The notes: generated by a model not told the origin, from the letters alone. A stretch of DNA of 64,000 bases from Borreliella bissettiae DN127 (GCF_000222305.1 NC_015921.1:682001-746000), one strand, 5' to 3'. Positions 11,192 through 21,141 are shown, counted from the stretch's first letter. Program-made: numbers and translations.

Positions 11192-12325
11192 ATGAGAGCA
11201 GATCTTTTACCTCTTATCGAGTTAAGTCTTTATATTAATGTGTCATTTTGTTGTAAAGATTTTAGCATTTTTAATAGAATTTTAGAGGAATTAAAATGCC
11301 ATTTAACCTTGTTAGGTCATCCAATTATAAAAACACTTTACATTAAGCATGTAGATTTTTGTTTATGTAGTCAAGATAATTTAAAATGCATTTTTACTTC
11401 CTTGTCCAAATATATTAATTTAGCCTTATTAGAAGAGTTTACTTTAGAAATTATTCCAGGCTATGTTGATTTTGAAAAATTCAAACTTTTGGATGAATTT
11501 TGTATTACCAGAATTAGTCTTAATGTTCAAAGTTTTTCTTTAGAGTTTAGAAAGATTTTGGGGATGCCCGAGATTTCTTATGAAAAATTAAATATTTTGA
11601 TTAACAATATTAGAAAGTTTCCTTTTGATTTAAATGTTGATATGACTATCAATATGCCTTTGCAAAAAAAATCTCATCTCAAGCGAGATTTGAAAGAATT
11701 GCTTTTATATATGCCTGAGCATATTTGTTTTAACGATTTTATATGTGAAGAGGAAGACTTTGTTTTGAGAGATTTTGATAACAGGATTGATTCGGAAAGG
11801 TTGTGGTTTTATGCCCTAGATTGCTTAGAATCTAGTGGTTATATTAATTATGAAATTACTAATTTTGCATTAAAGGGTCATGAGAGCAAGCACAATAAGC
11901 TAAATTGGAAGTTAAAACCGTATTTAGGATTAGGGGTGCATGCTGTAAGCCTGCTTTTTTGTAATGATAAGAGTAATAATGTAAGAGCTTTGATTAGAAA
12001 AGACGGGGGTTTTGTTAAAGTAAATAATCACTTAGTAACGTTTGAATTGTTAGATGATTTACAGTTTTTTATTTATCATTTTATTCAAGGGCTTGGAAGT
12101 ATTCAGGGGGTCAGCTTGAGGGATCTTAGGCTTAGATTTGAATATGATGAAGAACAATTTTTTAAGTTTATTAATTACTGCTCAATTTTAAGTAGAAAAT
12201 TTATTTTTGATAATAATATTATGCTATTAAAAGGGCGTGAAAGGTTTAAGTTAGATTTTTATTTAGTAAAGATTATAAACTATTTTAATGATAACTTTTT
12301 TAAAGTTAAGTTTAGGCTTCCTTGA
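11192..12325 (+). CDS. HemW/HemN-family protein lacking the full radical-SAM cysteine motif
   Basis: A 377-residue relative of HemW/HemN. Family landmarks are present: SLYINV at residues 12-17, RISLNVQSF (RISxGVQSF), INYEITNFA (YEISNFA) and a glycine-rich GLGVHAVS. But the CxxxCxxC motif that binds the 4Fe-4S cluster reads C20...F24...F27, so two of three cysteines are lost. The chemistry of coproporphyrinogen oxidase or radical SAM is therefore unlikely; Borrelia is not known to make haem. The frame is intact, so the protein is probably kept for another role. Its 3' end overlaps convergent rpiA by 14 bases. Confidence 0.85.
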   Translation: MRADLLPLIELSLYINVSFCCKDFSIFNRILEELKCHLTLLGHPIIKTLYIKHVDFCLCSQDNLKCIFTSLSKYINLALLEEFTLEIIPGYVDFEKFKLLDEFCITRISLNVQSFSLEFRKILGMPEISYEKLNILINNIRKFPFDLNVDMTINMPLQKKSHLKRDLKELLLYMPEHICFNDFICEEEDFVLRDFDNRIDSERLWFYALDCLESSGYINYEITNFALKGHESKHNKLNWKLKPYLGLGVHAVSLLFCNDKSNNVRALIRKDGGFVKVNNHLVTFELLDDLQFFIYHFIQGLGSIQGVSLRDLRLRFEYDEEQFFKFINYCSILSRKFIFDNNIMLLKGRERFKLDFYLVKIINYFNDNFFKVKFRLP

Positions 12326-12998
12326 TTTGTTTGTCTTGGTAATAAACTATTTTTGTGTTTTTATGGTTGAATATTCCAATCTCAAGTATGCCTGGAAATA
12401 GTTTGAAGTATTTTTCTGTTCCTTCAGGATTTTCCACATTCATTTTTACATCTAAGATATAATTATTGTTATCAGTTATAGTGGGTCCTTTTTTTTCTTT
12501 ACAAATTCTTAAGGTTAGTTCTAAATTCATTTCTTCAAGTCTAGTCATAATAAATCCAACAGCATTTTGGGCAACTTCTATTGGAATAGGCATTTTGGTT
12601 CCTAATTTTTTTACAATTTTTGTTTCATCTGCTACTATTAGCAATGTTTCTGAATTGTAAGCTATTACTTTCTCCATTAGATGTGCGCCACCCATTCCTT
12701 TTATTAAGCTTTTTTTTTCTAATAAAATCTCATCAGCGCCATCAATTGCAATGTCTAGATTTTTGTTAAGTTTTGAAAAATTTGATTCATAAGGAATTTG
12801 TTCTTTTGAGAGTAAATATTTTGTATCATTGCTTGTTGTATAGAATTTTAAATTTTTTAAGTTACCTGATTTTATCTTTTCGCTTAAATATTTTATTGCA
12901 TGATAAATAGTTGTGCCTGTTCCAATTCCAAGATTCATATTGCTTTTGATGTAGTGATCAACCGCATATTTTGCTACTAAAATTTTTTGATTTTCCAT
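12312..12998 (-). CDS. rpiA: Ribose-5-phosphate isomerase A
   Basis: A 228-residue RpiA with GIGTGTT (phosphate loop), TSNDTKYLL, the catalytic IDGADEI, and the [12 protein letters not shown] segment containing the active-site Lys region. It interconverts ribose 5-phosphate and ribulose 5-phosphate in the pentose phosphate pathway. Length is typical. It is a single gene convergent with the HemW-like gene and divergent from gpmA. Confidence 0.96.
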   Translation of the reverse strand: MENQKILVAKYAVDHYIKSNMNLGIGTGTTIYHAIKYLSEKIKSGNLKNLKFYTTSNDTKYLLSKEQIPYESNFSKLNKNLDIAIDGADEILLEKKSLIKGMGGAHLMEKVIAYNSETLLIVADETKIVKKLGTKMPIPIEVAQNAVGFIMTRLEEMNLELTLRICKEKKGPTITDNNNYILDVKMNVENPEGTEKYFKLFPGILEIGIFNHKNTKIVYYQDKQIKEA

Positions 12999-13075
12999 AA
13001 ATTCTTTTCCCTGCTTGATAAACTTAAAGTTTAATGTATTTTAAATTATATCATTATTTAATTAAGGTTGAAATC

Positions 13076-13103
13076 TTGACTAGATTTTGTGCTAATTTAT
13101 AAT
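13076..13103 (+). promoter_or_regulatory. Sigma-70-type promoter for gpmA
   Basis: TTGACT at 13076-13081 and a perfect TATAAT at 13098-13103 with a 16-base spacer. The expected transcription start is about 7 bases further on, giving a leader of roughly 35-40 bases to the gpmA ATG at 13149, which has an AGGAG site. Confidence 0.8.
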
Positions 13104-13148
13104 TATTAGTATTAGTAAATAAAATAATATAATATACTAGGAGATTTT

Positions 13149-13895
13149 ATGTATAAATTAGTTTTAGTAAGACACGGAGAGAGTGAGTGGAATAGAGAAA
13201 ATCTTTTTACTGGTTGGACAGATGTTAAACTTTCTGATAAAGGTATCGATGAGGCTGTAGAGGCAGGTTTACTTCTCAAGCAAGAAGGTTATTCTTTTGA
13301 TATTGCTTTTAGTTCTTCGTTGTCAAGGGCTAATGACACTTTAAATATTATTTTGCGAGAGCTAGGTCAATCTTATATTAGTGTAAAAAAAACCTGGAGA
13401 TTAAATGAAAGGCATTATGGGGCTTTGCAAGGTTTAAATAAGTCAGAAACAGCTGCAAAATATGGGGAAGATAAAGTTTTAATTTGGAGACGCAGTTATG
13501 ATGTTCCCCCAATGTCTTTGGATGAGTCTGATGATCGTCACCCCATAAAAGATCCAAGATATAAACATATTCCTAAAAGGGAACTTCCTTCAACAGAGTG
13601 TCTTAAAGATACTGTTGCAAGAGTTATTCCTTATTGGACTGATGAGATTGCAAAAGAAGTTCTTGAAGGTAAAAAAGTTATTATTGCTGCTCACGGTAAT
13701 TCTTTAAGAGCGCTTGTTAAATATCTTGATAATTTAAGTGAAGAAGATGTTTTAAAGCTTAACATTCCCACAGGCATTCCCTTGGTTTATGAATTAGATA
13801 AAGATTTAAACCCCATTAAACATTACTATTTAGGTGATGAAAGCAAAATTAAAAAGGCAATGGAATCTGTTGCTAGTCAAGGAAAGTTGAAATAA
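13149..13895 (+). CDS. gpmA: 2,3-bisphosphoglycerate-dependent phosphoglycerate mutase
   Basis: A 248-residue dPGM with the catalytic RHGESEWN (R8, phospho-His H9), [19 protein letters not shown] and the second catalytic His in [10 protein letters not shown]. It interconverts 3- and 2-phosphoglycerate in glycolysis, the main ATP source in this organism. It has its own near-consensus promoter and a strong terminator hairpin, so it is probably monocistronic and highly expressed. Confidence 0.98.
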   Translation: MYKLVLVRHGESEWNRENLFTGWTDVKLSDKGIDEAVEAGLLLKQEGYSFDIAFSSSLSRANDTLNIILRELGQSYISVKKTWRLNERHYGALQGLNKSETAAKYGEDKVLIWRRSYDVPPMSLDESDDRHPIKDPRYKHIPKRELPSTECLKDTVARVIPYWTDEIAKEVLEGKKVIIAAHGNSLRALVKYLDNLSEEDVLKLNIPTGIPLVYELDKDLNPIKHYYLGDESKIKKAMESVASQGKLK

Positions 13896-13918
13896 CGGAT
13901 TATTTGCATTAAAGTCTT

Positions 13919-13950
13919 AATAAGTCATATAACTATGACTTATTTTTTTA
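13919..13950 (+). terminator. gpmA terminator
   Basis: Arms 13919-13929 (AATAAGTCATA) and 13934-13944 (TATGACTTATT) form a perfect 11-bp stem with a 4-base loop, followed by a T-run. It lies between convergent gpmA and lysS, 20 bases before the lysS stop, and may act on both strands. Confidence 0.85.
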
Positions 13951-13963
13951 TTAATTTTAAGGC

Positions 13964-15529
13964 TTAAATATATTTACTTATAATCTTTTCAAAGCGATCA
14001 ATGCCAATTATTTTGATAAATCCAGCTAATTTGGGCCCTTTTTCTTTGTCGATTAAAATTTTATAAATTTGTTTAAAAAACAAAGCGGGTTCTATGTTAT
14101 TTTCTCTTGAAATTTTATATATTTCGTTTTGAATGTCTTGTTCTGTAGCAACTTCAAAATTTTTCTTTAAAAAATCCAAAAGTTCATTAATTGCTTTTTT
14201 GCTATTTTCTTCTAGTATTTCTATATTATCAAATTTAGATCTTAATGAAAATTTGAAATCTTCGGGTGCAAAATCTCTTATCCAATTAATTGCGCAGTTT
14301 ATTTTATTTATTAGTTTGTCTTTTTGGTCTTCTTGAACGTTTTTCAAGTAATTTAGAATTTTATTTATATTATTTTCAAATATTTGACAGATTACGCTTA
14401 AATGTCTAAATCCGATTTGATAAGGGATTCTTTTGCTTGGCATGTATGGTTGAGATAGTTCGTAAATTCTTTTAAATGCTCTTTTTTTTTCTTCTTTTAT
14501 ATCTTCTACTCCGTAGTAGATTCTCTCAAACTTGTCGTAATCTTCGTATATTTTAATTACGTCAAGATCAAATGAGATCGAAAATTCAGTATTTGGTTTT
14601 GTTGCTGCAAATAAAAATCTAGTGACTTCGGGTGTGTAGACCTCAAGAACATCTTTAAGCGATATAACATCTCCTGATGAGGAGGATATTTTTCCCCCAC
14701 GTCCTTTTATTGAAATAAAGTCATATTGAAATGTTACAGGAGGGCTACCTTGAAAAATTTTTACAATATTTTTAGATGTATCAAAACTGCCGCCGCTGCT
14801 GTGGTGGTCTTTTCCTGCAGGTTCAAAGTCAACTTTTTCATATTTCCATCTCATAGGCCAATCTATTCTCCAAGGAAGTTTAATGGCCCATGTGGTTCTT
14901 ATATCTAGAGATTCTTGATTTCCACATTCACATGAGTACTCAACAGAGTAATGGTTGTCATAATTATTTACAGTTGTTGTGTCCTTATTGCATTTTGTGC
15001 AAAATATACTAATTGGATACCAATTTGCTTCAAGCTTTGAAGTTCTGTATTCGTTTAATGCTTCAGAGAGTTCTTTTTTATGATCAAGTGCAAATTTTAT
15101 TTGGCTTGCATAAGCGTTGTTGGTATATTGTTTACTTTGGTCAATGAATTCAGGATTGATCCCCACTATAGGCAGATATTTTTCAAATTCAATTTCATTA
15201 GCTCTTGCATAACTTGTTTTGTGACTTCTTGTGTCAGGGACTCTTGTTATTGCTTGTCTTAAATAAGTTGTAAGAAGTTCCTGTTCTGGCATATTTTTAG
15301 GAACTTTCCGAAATACGTCGTAATTATCCCAAGAATAAATAAATCTTACTTTTGATCCAGAGTCCCTCAGAGCTCTTGCCACAAGGTCTACCGAGATAAC
15401 TTCTCTAAAATTGCCAATGTGCACAGTTCCAGACGGAGTAATTCCTGATGCTACTGTGTACAAGGTTTTTGGACCTTTTTCTTTTTTTATTTTTTCTGCG
15501 TAAAAATCCGCCCAGTGCGCTGTTTTCAC
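13964..15529 (-). CDS. lysS: Lysyl-tRNA synthetase, class I
   Basis: A 521-residue class I LysRS, the form found in archaea and a few bacteria including spirochetes, instead of the usual class II enzyme. The HIGH-type signature reads TVHIGNF near the N-terminus, and the KMSKS-type loop reads [10 protein letters not shown]. Two CxxC pairs (CTKC...CECG) suggest a zinc site. It charges tRNA-Lys in the cytoplasm. A TAGGAA site precedes the ATG, and a good minus-strand promoter lies 29-57 bases upstream. Confidence 0.97.
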   Translation of the reverse strand: MKTAHWADFYAEKIKKEKGPKTLYTVASGITPSGTVHIGNFREVISVDLVARALRDSGSKVRFIYSWDNYDVFRKVPKNMPEQELLTTYLRQAITRVPDTRSHKTSYARANEIEFEKYLPIVGINPEFIDQSKQYTNNAYASQIKFALDHKKELSEALNEYRTSKLEANWYPISIFCTKCNKDTTTVNNYDNHYSVEYSCECGNQESLDIRTTWAIKLPWRIDWPMRWKYEKVDFEPAGKDHHSSGGSFDTSKNIVKIFQGSPPVTFQYDFISIKGRGGKISSSSGDVISLKDVLEVYTPEVTRFLFAATKPNTEFSISFDLDVIKIYEDYDKFERIYYGVEDIKEEKKRAFKRIYELSQPYMPSKRIPYQIGFRHLSVICQIFENNINKILNYLKNVQEDQKDKLINKINCAINWIRDFAPEDFKFSLRSKFDNIEILEENSKKAINELLDFLKKNFEVATEQDIQNEIYKISRENNIEPALFFKQIYKILIDKEKGPKLAGFIKIIGIDRFEKIISKYI

Positions 15530-15557
15530 ATTTTATTCCTAATTTAAATTTAGGTAA

Positions 15558-15586
15558 ATTTTAACATTTTGTTTTTCAAGTTTCAA
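15558..15586 (-). promoter_or_regulatory. Promoter for lysS
   Basis: On the minus strand, TTGAAA (complement of 15581-15586) and TAAAAT (complement of 15558-15563) are separated by exactly 17 bases, with a TGn extension before the -10. It sits just upstream of the lysS ATG. Confidence 0.65.
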
Positions 15587-15611
15587 GAATTTAGAAAATT
15601 GTAGTTGAATG

Positions 15612-16484
15612 TTAGTTTATAAGTCTTTTTATTAGCTTGTCTTCTTTGTTCCAATTTTTTTTAAGTTTTACCTGGAGGAATAGGTTGCATTTTGTTTCAA
15701 AAATTTTTGCAATTGTTTTTCTTGCTCTTTCTCCTATTGATTTTATTTCTTTTCCGTTTTTCCCTACAATTATTCCTTTTTGACTTTCATTTGCTACAAA
15801 AATATTTGCCCTGATAAAAAGACCTCTTTTTTTATTTTCTAAGGTATCAATATCTACATACAAAGAATAGGGAAGTTCTTCTTTTAGGTTTTCAATAGCT
15901 TTTTCCCTTATTATTTCGCTAATTCTAAAATTTATTTCTTGATCGGTGTAGTATTCTTGTGGATAATAAAGCGGGCCTTCTGAAAAATTTTCATAAATTT
16001 TATTTTTTAGCTCTTCTGTGTTAATTTTTTTTTCAGCAGATATTTTAATTATATTGCTAGCTTCTATTTCTTTTTCTTTTAGAAATTGTGTTATTTCGTT
16101 TATTTTTGTATTTTTAAGGTCAATTTTATTAAGTATTACTAAAAATTTAATTTTAGAGTTTTTTATTATTTCTAACATTTTGTTCTCTTCCTCTCCAGGT
16201 TTATCTTGAATATCTATTATGTATAAAATAAGTTCAGCTTCTCCTATTGAAGAGTGTATGTTTTTCATCATTGCAATATTAAACTTTTTTTTGCTCAGAT
16301 GAAATCCTGGTGTGTCTATAAAAATAATTTGTCCTCTGTCGTCCGTAAAGATTCCTTTTATTTTATTTCTAGTTGTTTGCGGAATAGGGGATATTATTGA
16401 TATTTTATGTCCGCATATTGAATTTAAAAGGGTAGATTTTCCAGTTGATGGTCTACCAAGTATTGCTGCAAATCCCGATTTCAT
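15612..16484 (-). CDS. era: GTPase Era
   Basis: A 290-residue Era with the Walker A loop [14 protein letters not shown] (G3), NKIDLK (G4), and a C-terminal type II KH domain with the loop VGKNGKEIK. It binds the 3' end of 16S rRNA and aids 30S assembly. Length is typical. Confidence 0.97.
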   Translation of the reverse strand: MKSGFAAILGRPSTGKSTLLNSICGHKISIISPIPQTTRNKIKGIFTDDRGQIIFIDTPGFHLSKKKFNIAMMKNIHSSIGEAELILYIIDIQDKPGEEENKMLEIIKNSKIKFLVILNKIDLKNTKINEITQFLKEKEIEASNIIKISAEKKINTEELKNKIYENFSEGPLYYPQEYYTDQEINFRISEIIREKAIENLKEELPYSLYVDIDTLENKKRGLFIRANIFVANESQKGIIVGKNGKEIKSIGERARKTIAKIFETKCNLFLQVKLKKNWNKEDKLIKRLIN

Positions 16485-16589
16485 GTTTTAGCATCCCTTA
16501 AATATGTAATATTCATACAATTTTTATTATAATTAATTATATAGTATTTTAAATACTTATTTTTAAGTAAAATTTTGAGGAATTTTCGT

Positions 16590-16946
16590 TTGGCAAAGGT
16601 AAATTTTGAAGTTTTTTGCGAGCAATGTGGTGAAAAAGTTGGACTTAATCGATCTGTTTGTCCTAACTGTGCTGCTAAGCTTGGTGATATCGAATGTCCA
16701 AATTGTAGGCACGTAGGTCCAGTTTCTGCTTTTGGAGAAGGTTGTCCTAATTGTCACTACAGTCCTTTTCAAGAGCTTAAAGAAAAACCCTTTAAAAGAA
16801 AAGAAAGAGCAAAAATGGTAAACAATAGAGCAGCTTCTAAAGTCTTAGTAAAGCTTTTCTATTTTGGGATTAATGCTGATATTTTGCTTTATTTATTTTC
16901 AAGTTTTTTATTTGTTATACTTTTTCTTTATATTGTTTATGGCTAA
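16590..16946 (+). CDS. Zinc-ribbon membrane protein
   Basis: A 118-residue protein with four CxxC pairs (C10/C13, C24/C27, C36/C39, C52/C55), i.e. two zinc ribbons, then a basic linker and one C-terminal membrane helix (about residues 93-116). I chose TTG 16590 because TGAGGAA (16576-16582) lies 7 bases upstream; the longer TTG start at 16575 overlaps that site. It would be a tail-anchored protein with a cytoplasmic metal-binding head. Function unknown. A secreted small protein follows after 9 bases. Confidence 0.82.
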   Translation: MAKVNFEVFCEQCGEKVGLNRSVCPNCAAKLGDIECPNCRHVGPVSAFGEGCPNCHYSPFQELKEKPFKRKERAKMVNNRAASKVLVKLFYFGINADILLYLFSSFLFVILFLYIVYG

Positions 16947-16955
16947 AGGCTTTGT

Positions 16956-17366
16956 ATGGGTATTACAGTTTTTTATTTATTTTCTATTTTCACATCTTTT
17001 GTTATGGGTTCTAGCATGGAGTCTGTTAAAGAGAATATTCTTAAAAGTACTATTTTTTATTATGATATTGAAGAGGTTGAATTTCCTTACGCTAAGAAGC
17101 AGACTTTACAATTTATTGCTAAAACCCATTTAAAATATGCTGTTTTTAATTTTGACAAAAATAAAATGTTTTCGTACACTTTTGTTTTTGATAAAAAATT
17201 AATATCTCAGTATTCAATTTTTATTGAAGTAAAGAAAAAGTTTGGCGAGGCTACACTGGTAACGCCTTTGAATTATTTATGGGATCTTGGTGATTATATT
17301 ATTGTTTTAAATAAAAATATTTTAAGAATGACTTTAAAATCTTATATTTCAAATTATAATAAATGA
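16956..17366 (+). CDS. Hypothetical exported protein
   Basis: A 136-residue protein with a hydrophobic N-terminal segment (about residues 3-19) ending in small residues, consistent with a signal peptide or anchor. The remainder is a beta-rich, Lys/Phe-rich domain with no motif I recognise. It follows the zinc-ribbon gene by 9 bases and precedes the DUF192 gene by 19 bases, so the three look like one transcription unit. Confidence 0.72.
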   Translation: MGITVFYLFSIFTSFVMGSSMESVKENILKSTIFYYDIEEVEFPYAKKQTLQFIAKTHLKYAVFNFDKNKMFSYTFVFDKKLISQYSIFIEVKKKFGEATLVTPLNYLWDLGDYIIVLNKNILRMTLKSYISNYNK

Positions 17367-17385
17367 TTTTTAATAAGGCTTATAA

Positions 17386-17835
17386 TTGAAAAAAATTTTA
17401 AAACGATTTTTATTTTTAGTTTTATTGATGTCTTTTTTATCTTTTACTGATCATTTTTATGATAAAGAAGTTGTGATAAATGGGGTTAAGTTTTTTTTAA
17501 AAATAGCATCTAATGAGCTTGATAGGGCAAAAGGTTATATGGGTACTCAAAAAGTTGAATATGGTAATGGAATGCTTTTTGTTTTTAAAAAAGAGCAAAA
17601 TTTATCTTTTTGGATGGAAAATACACCTTTGTCGCTTGAAATAGCTTATATTGATTCAAATGGAATTATTAAAGAGATTTATGATTTAGAGCCGTACTCT
17701 AGGGCAAATGTTAATTCTCTTTATAAGGTAAAGTATGCTCTTGAGCTTCCAAGAGGCTCATTTTCTAAATTTAAAATAAAAATAGGTGACAAGGTGCATT
17801 TTTGCTTTGATATTAATTCTTTATTAGTAGAATGA
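17386..17835 (+). CDS. DUF192-family exported protein
   Basis: A 149-residue protein from a TTG start. A signal-like hydrophobic stretch (residues 7-21) is followed by a DUF192 domain with its hallmarks: RAKGYMG, GNGMLFVF, LSFWMENTPLSLEIAYID, and a C-terminal ALELPRGSF region. The family is widespread but has no settled biochemical role. It probably acts in the periplasm. Confidence 0.85.
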   Translation: MKKILKRFLFLVLLMSFLSFTDHFYDKEVVINGVKFFLKIASNELDRAKGYMGTQKVEYGNGMLFVFKKEQNLSFWMENTPLSLEIAYIDSNGIIKEIYDLEPYSRANVNSLYKVKYALELPRGSFSKFKIKIGDKVHFCFDINSLLVE

Positions 17836-17843
17836 TTTTGAAA

Positions 17844-18530
17844 TTATTGGGCTTTGATTTCTTGAAGTTCTTCTTCGATTTGATCTTCTTTAAGTTCATT
17901 TTTATCAGATTCTTTTATTGAATTTGTTTCTTCTTGCTTTAAGGTAGACTGTTTATTTGATTCATTTGCATTGTTATTTGCTTCATTATTGTCAATGTTT
18001 TCGTTGTTTGTTGTTATTATTTTTTTAAAAATATTTATTGTTGAGGCAATCTCGTCAATTACATCAAGCAAAAATGTATCGCTTGCAAATTCTTCTGCTT
18101 TTACAATATATGTTAAAGAGTTGATTCCTTTTTCTGTATTATGAATAATCTCCCACGATCCAAATACTCTGTTATTATAGCTATCGCTCATAAGGGAGTC
18201 GGATATTTCTTTTATTTTTTGTGTGTTTATATCAAATACTTTGACAATTCCAAATATTTCTCTTATCTTTGAATTTTTATATGAGTTTAGTCTTGACCTG
18301 ATGATTACCTCTTCTCTTTCATTATTGTTTATATCTTTAAATGCTATAAAGTCATTTTCTGAATCTATTTTATATTCAATTTTGTTTTTATCTAAAAATT
18401 TTTTAATTCTCTTGTCGTAATGTATATTCTTATGGTTGCAAGAAATGAGTGCAAAAATGATAATAATCATGCTGTAGAATAATGTATTAATATTCATTAT
18501 TCTTGCAATTAACATTGTATTATTTGACAT
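17844..18530 (-). CDS. Putative lipoprotein
   Basis: A protein of up to 228 residues with a hydrophobic N-terminus and the lipobox-like ALISC. The ATG at 18497 would place the Cys about 20 residues in, a more usual signal length than the first ATG at 18530; neither has a strong Shine-Dalgarno. The C-terminal 50 residues are Asn/Glu/Lys-rich and low in complexity. The middle has no motif I recognise. It ends 8 bases from the convergent DUF192 gene. Confidence 0.75.
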   Translation of the reverse strand: MSNNTMLIARIMNINTLFYSMIIIIFALISCNHKNIHYDKRIKKFLDKNKIEYKIDSENDFIAFKDINNNEREEVIIRSRLNSYKNSKIREIFGIVKVFDINTQKIKEISDSLMSDSYNNRVFGSWEIIHNTEKGINSLTYIVKAEEFASDTFLLDVIDEIASTINIFKKIITTNNENIDNNEANNNANESNKQSTLKQEETNSIKESDKNELKEDQIEEELQEIKAQ

Positions 18531-18572
18531 ATGATTATTATAATTTAATTGTAAGGATTTTAAAAGTAATTT

Positions 18573-19532
18573 ATGCGTCTTCCAGGTAGCGGCTATTCAT
18601 ATACTGTTATTCAATCTAAAAATAATTATTCACAAAAATCTTCTTTTGGAATTTCTTTTGTAATATTAAGCAGAGGAACAAAAATTTTTAGAGAAGATTT
18701 GTTTGAATTTTTATCAAATTTTGATTTTATAAGAGAAATAATTTCAATTGAAAAACAGAGCAATAGAAGTTCTTTGCAGTTCATCTCAGAAAGTTACGAT
18801 AAGTTAAAATTTATTTTACTTTCTGATGATTTAAATTCAGGAGAAAAGGTTAATTTAGCAATGAAAGAATCCAGCTGTGATTTTGTTTTTGTTTTGCAGA
18901 GTGATATGTACTTATTAAATCCTTTTTGGATTCCAAATATATTCGATGAAATAGTTAAAAAAAATGTTCTTCTTGTTGGGGGGGAGTTTTTTGATAAAGA
19001 AGAGGAAATGATTCCTTCAATTTTTCTTCCAAGCATAGATAAAAAGCAAAAGTTTAAGGTAATTTTAGTAAATTCTGAGAAAGACTATGAAAAAACTTTG
19101 ATTACCATGGATTATTGTGGACTTTATTCTAAAGAGAAATTTTTACAGCTTGGAGGTTTTGACGGAAGGATTCAAAATGAATATTTTCAAAGAATAGATT
19201 TTGGACTAAGAGCTGTTTATTTTGGCGAACATGTTTATATTTATAGGAAGCTGAGAATTCAGTATACTGCATTAAATTCACCAGAAAATTTGACCAAAAG
19301 CAAAAGTTTTTTAATTTTTTTACTTAAGAATTATGTCCCAATTTTTGTTGGAAATGGCGTTGTTTTTTCTTTTTTAAGGTTTTGTAAAATTTGTTTAAAA
19401 TACAAAATTAATCCCTTTTTCTTCCAAAAAGAGTTTAAAGAGATAAAAGGCGAGATTGCTAAAAATAGCTTAAGATTTAAAGGAGACTTAAAGAGTGCCA
19501 TTGAGCTTTGGGAAAATGATATTATTGATTGA
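18573..19532 (+). CDS. Glycosyltransferase family 2-like protein
   Basis: A 319-residue protein. A GT-A type fold is suggested by ISFVILSRGTK near residue 30 (N-terminal strand), a DFVFVLQSDMYLLNP segment that fits the DxD nucleotide-sugar site, and a later YCGLYSKEKFLQLGGFDGRI resembling the GGFDE acceptor-side motif. There are no clear membrane segments. The substrate is unknown; a cell-envelope sugar transfer is plausible because an amidase follows in an overlapping frame. Confidence 0.75.
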   Translation: MRLPGSGYSYTVIQSKNNYSQKSSFGISFVILSRGTKIFREDLFEFLSNFDFIREIISIEKQSNRSSLQFISESYDKLKFILLSDDLNSGEKVNLAMKESSCDFVFVLQSDMYLLNPFWIPNIFDEIVKKNVLLVGGEFFDKEEEMIPSIFLPSIDKKQKFKVILVNSEKDYEKTLITMDYCGLYSKEKFLQLGGFDGRIQNEYFQRIDFGLRAVYFGEHVYIYRKLRIQYTALNSPENLTKSKSFLIFLLKNYVPIFVGNGVVFSFLRFCKICLKYKINPFFFQKEFKEIKGEIAKNSLRFKGDLKSAIELWENDIID

Positions 19533-20523
19533 TTTGATTTTGTTTCCATATTTAAGCTTGTATTCTAAGACCCCCGATTATTTAAATGTTCTTGATTTTT
19601 TTGATACTAATGCTTTTAAGTTCGATTTTAACATTGAAAATGATGTTTTTACAATTGAAAATGACAAAGGATATTTAAAGTTTAGGGTAGGTTTTGAATA
19701 TGCGCTTACATCTTCTGGTTATTATATGTTTGTAGATCCAATTGTTGACACTCGTGGAGAAATTTTAATAAGTCAAAAGGTGTTAAAGCAAATTGAAAAT
19801 TATTTCAGTTCTCTTAAAGGTTATAATAAACCCAGAATTACTTCGATAATCATTGATCCTGGACATGGTGGACGTGATACTGGTGCTATTGTAACTTTAA
19901 AGATAAATGGCTATGATGTTGTGCTTAAGGAAAAAGATTTTACATTAACCTATTCTATATATTTGTCTAAAATTTTAAGTAATTATTTTGTAAATAAAAA
20001 TATTTTATTAACTCGTGTAAATGACATTTATTTAACTTTGAAAGAACGGTCGGAATTTGCAAATGCAATAAAGCCAAATTTTCCAAATAATGTTATATTT
20101 TTATCCATGCATGCTAATGATGCTCCAAATAGTGAGGCCAGGGGAGTTGAGTTTTGGTATCTTCCTAAGAATTCAAAAAGAGAAGTTATTAAAGATTTTA
20201 AAGGATATGATATTAAAGGTAATAGATACTTAAGTGAGCTTAATGATATACTAGATATTAAATATAAATATGAATCAAAAAGATTGGCTGAAATTTTGTA
20301 TAAAGTTTTTAAAAATGAGTTAAGCGAAACCAATATTAGGCCAATCAGAGAAGAGCAATGGTTTGTAATAAAAAACAGTAGTATGCCTGCTGTGTTGATT
20401 GAAATGGGGTTTTTGTCCAACATTTTAGATGCTAAATTAATTTTGGATTATAATTACATGAGCAAATTTAATATTCTAATACTTAAAGCTTTAATGGAAT
20501 TTATAAATTTTTATGAAAAATAA
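19495..20523 (+). CDS. N-acetylmuramoyl-L-alanine amidase (Amidase_3)
   Basis: A 342-residue protein. The GTG at 19495 is chosen because AGGAGA (19481-19486) lies 8 bases upstream; it overlaps the glycosyltransferase end by 38 bases. An N-terminal hydrophobic segment acts as a signal or anchor. The amidase domain shows IIDPGHGGRDTGA (first zinc His), SMHANDAP (second His) and VLIEMGFLSN (catalytic Glu). It would cut the amide bond between N-acetylmuramic acid and the stem peptide, e.g. at cell separation. Confidence 0.92.
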   Translation: MPLSFGKMILLIDLILFPYLSLYSKTPDYLNVLDFFDTNAFKFDFNIENDVFTIENDKGYLKFRVGFEYALTSSGYYMFVDPIVDTRGEILISQKVLKQIENYFSSLKGYNKPRITSIIIDPGHGGRDTGAIVTLKINGYDVVLKEKDFTLTYSIYLSKILSNYFVNKNILLTRVNDIYLTLKERSEFANAIKPNFPNNVIFLSMHANDAPNSEARGVEFWYLPKNSKREVIKDFKGYDIKGNRYLSELNDILDIKYKYESKRLAEILYKVFKNELSETNIRPIREEQWFVIKNSSMPAVLIEMGFLSNILDAKLILDYNYMSKFNILILKALMEFINFYEK

Positions 20524-21064
20524 TATTTCGGATATATTTTTTAAGTATAATGCAGTGATTTATGAATTTTTAAATTCGAAAAAAGAGTATATGGTTAAAG
20601 TGCTTTTTGGAGTTTTAGCAGCAAGCTTTTTGTTTTCTATTTGTATGGTTTTTTTAAATTATGATAATCTTTTTTCAAAAAAGGTTTTTTATTTTCATTC
20701 TAGCAAGGGATTTGTTGCTAATTTAAGATATTTAAAAGATAAAAAAAATTTAAAAGATAATTTAGATCTTTTGGTAAAAGATTTCCTTTTAGGAAGCAAT
20801 GAGGGGTTTTCTTTTGGATTTTTATTAAGTGATGCACGATTTTTATATTCTTTTTTAGAAAATGGAGTTTATTATATAAATCTCTCAAGAGAATTTTATG
20901 GTTCTTTTAATAGTGGTGATTATAATGAATCTTATGAATCTTTTGATGTTAAGGTTAATCTGTTTGCTATGTCTTTAATAAAAACAATGCGCTTTAACTA
21001 TCCTGGCAAAATAAAAAAGCTTGTTATTCTTATTGAAGGGTGTATCTTGAAGGAGCAAAGTTAA
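20513..21064 (+). CDS. GerMN-domain-like membrane protein
   Basis: A 183-residue protein with one membrane helix (about residues 27-47) and an outer domain resembling GerMN: an opening FYFHSS strand, LVKDFLLGSNEG (the conserved LLxGP-like turn), YYINLSREF (vxVdLSxeF) and FAMSLIKTMRFNYPGKIKKLVILIEG (the 3' signature). GerMN domains occur in peptidoglycan-linked proteins. The ATG overlaps the amidase gene by 11 bases, supporting a wall-remodelling partner. Homology is by eye only. Confidence 0.7.
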   Translation: MKNNISDIFFKYNAVIYEFLNSKKEYMVKVLFGVLAASFLFSICMVFLNYDNLFSKKVFYFHSSKGFVANLRYLKDKKNLKDNLDLLVKDFLLGSNEGFSFGFLLSDARFLYSFLENGVYYINLSREFYGSFNSGDYNESYESFDVKVNLFAMSLIKTMRFNYPGKIKKLVILIEGCILKEQS

Positions 21065-21141
21065 TAAATTTAATTTTACTAATGATAACAATTAAAAAAC
21101 GAAAATTTTATAAAAGATTTATATATAAGGAGTTGGTTTAA

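Noticed and set aside
16864..17133. Frame of 89 codons spanning the zinc-ribbon and exported genes
   Set aside because: Overlaps two better supported genes in another frame and has no ribosome site.
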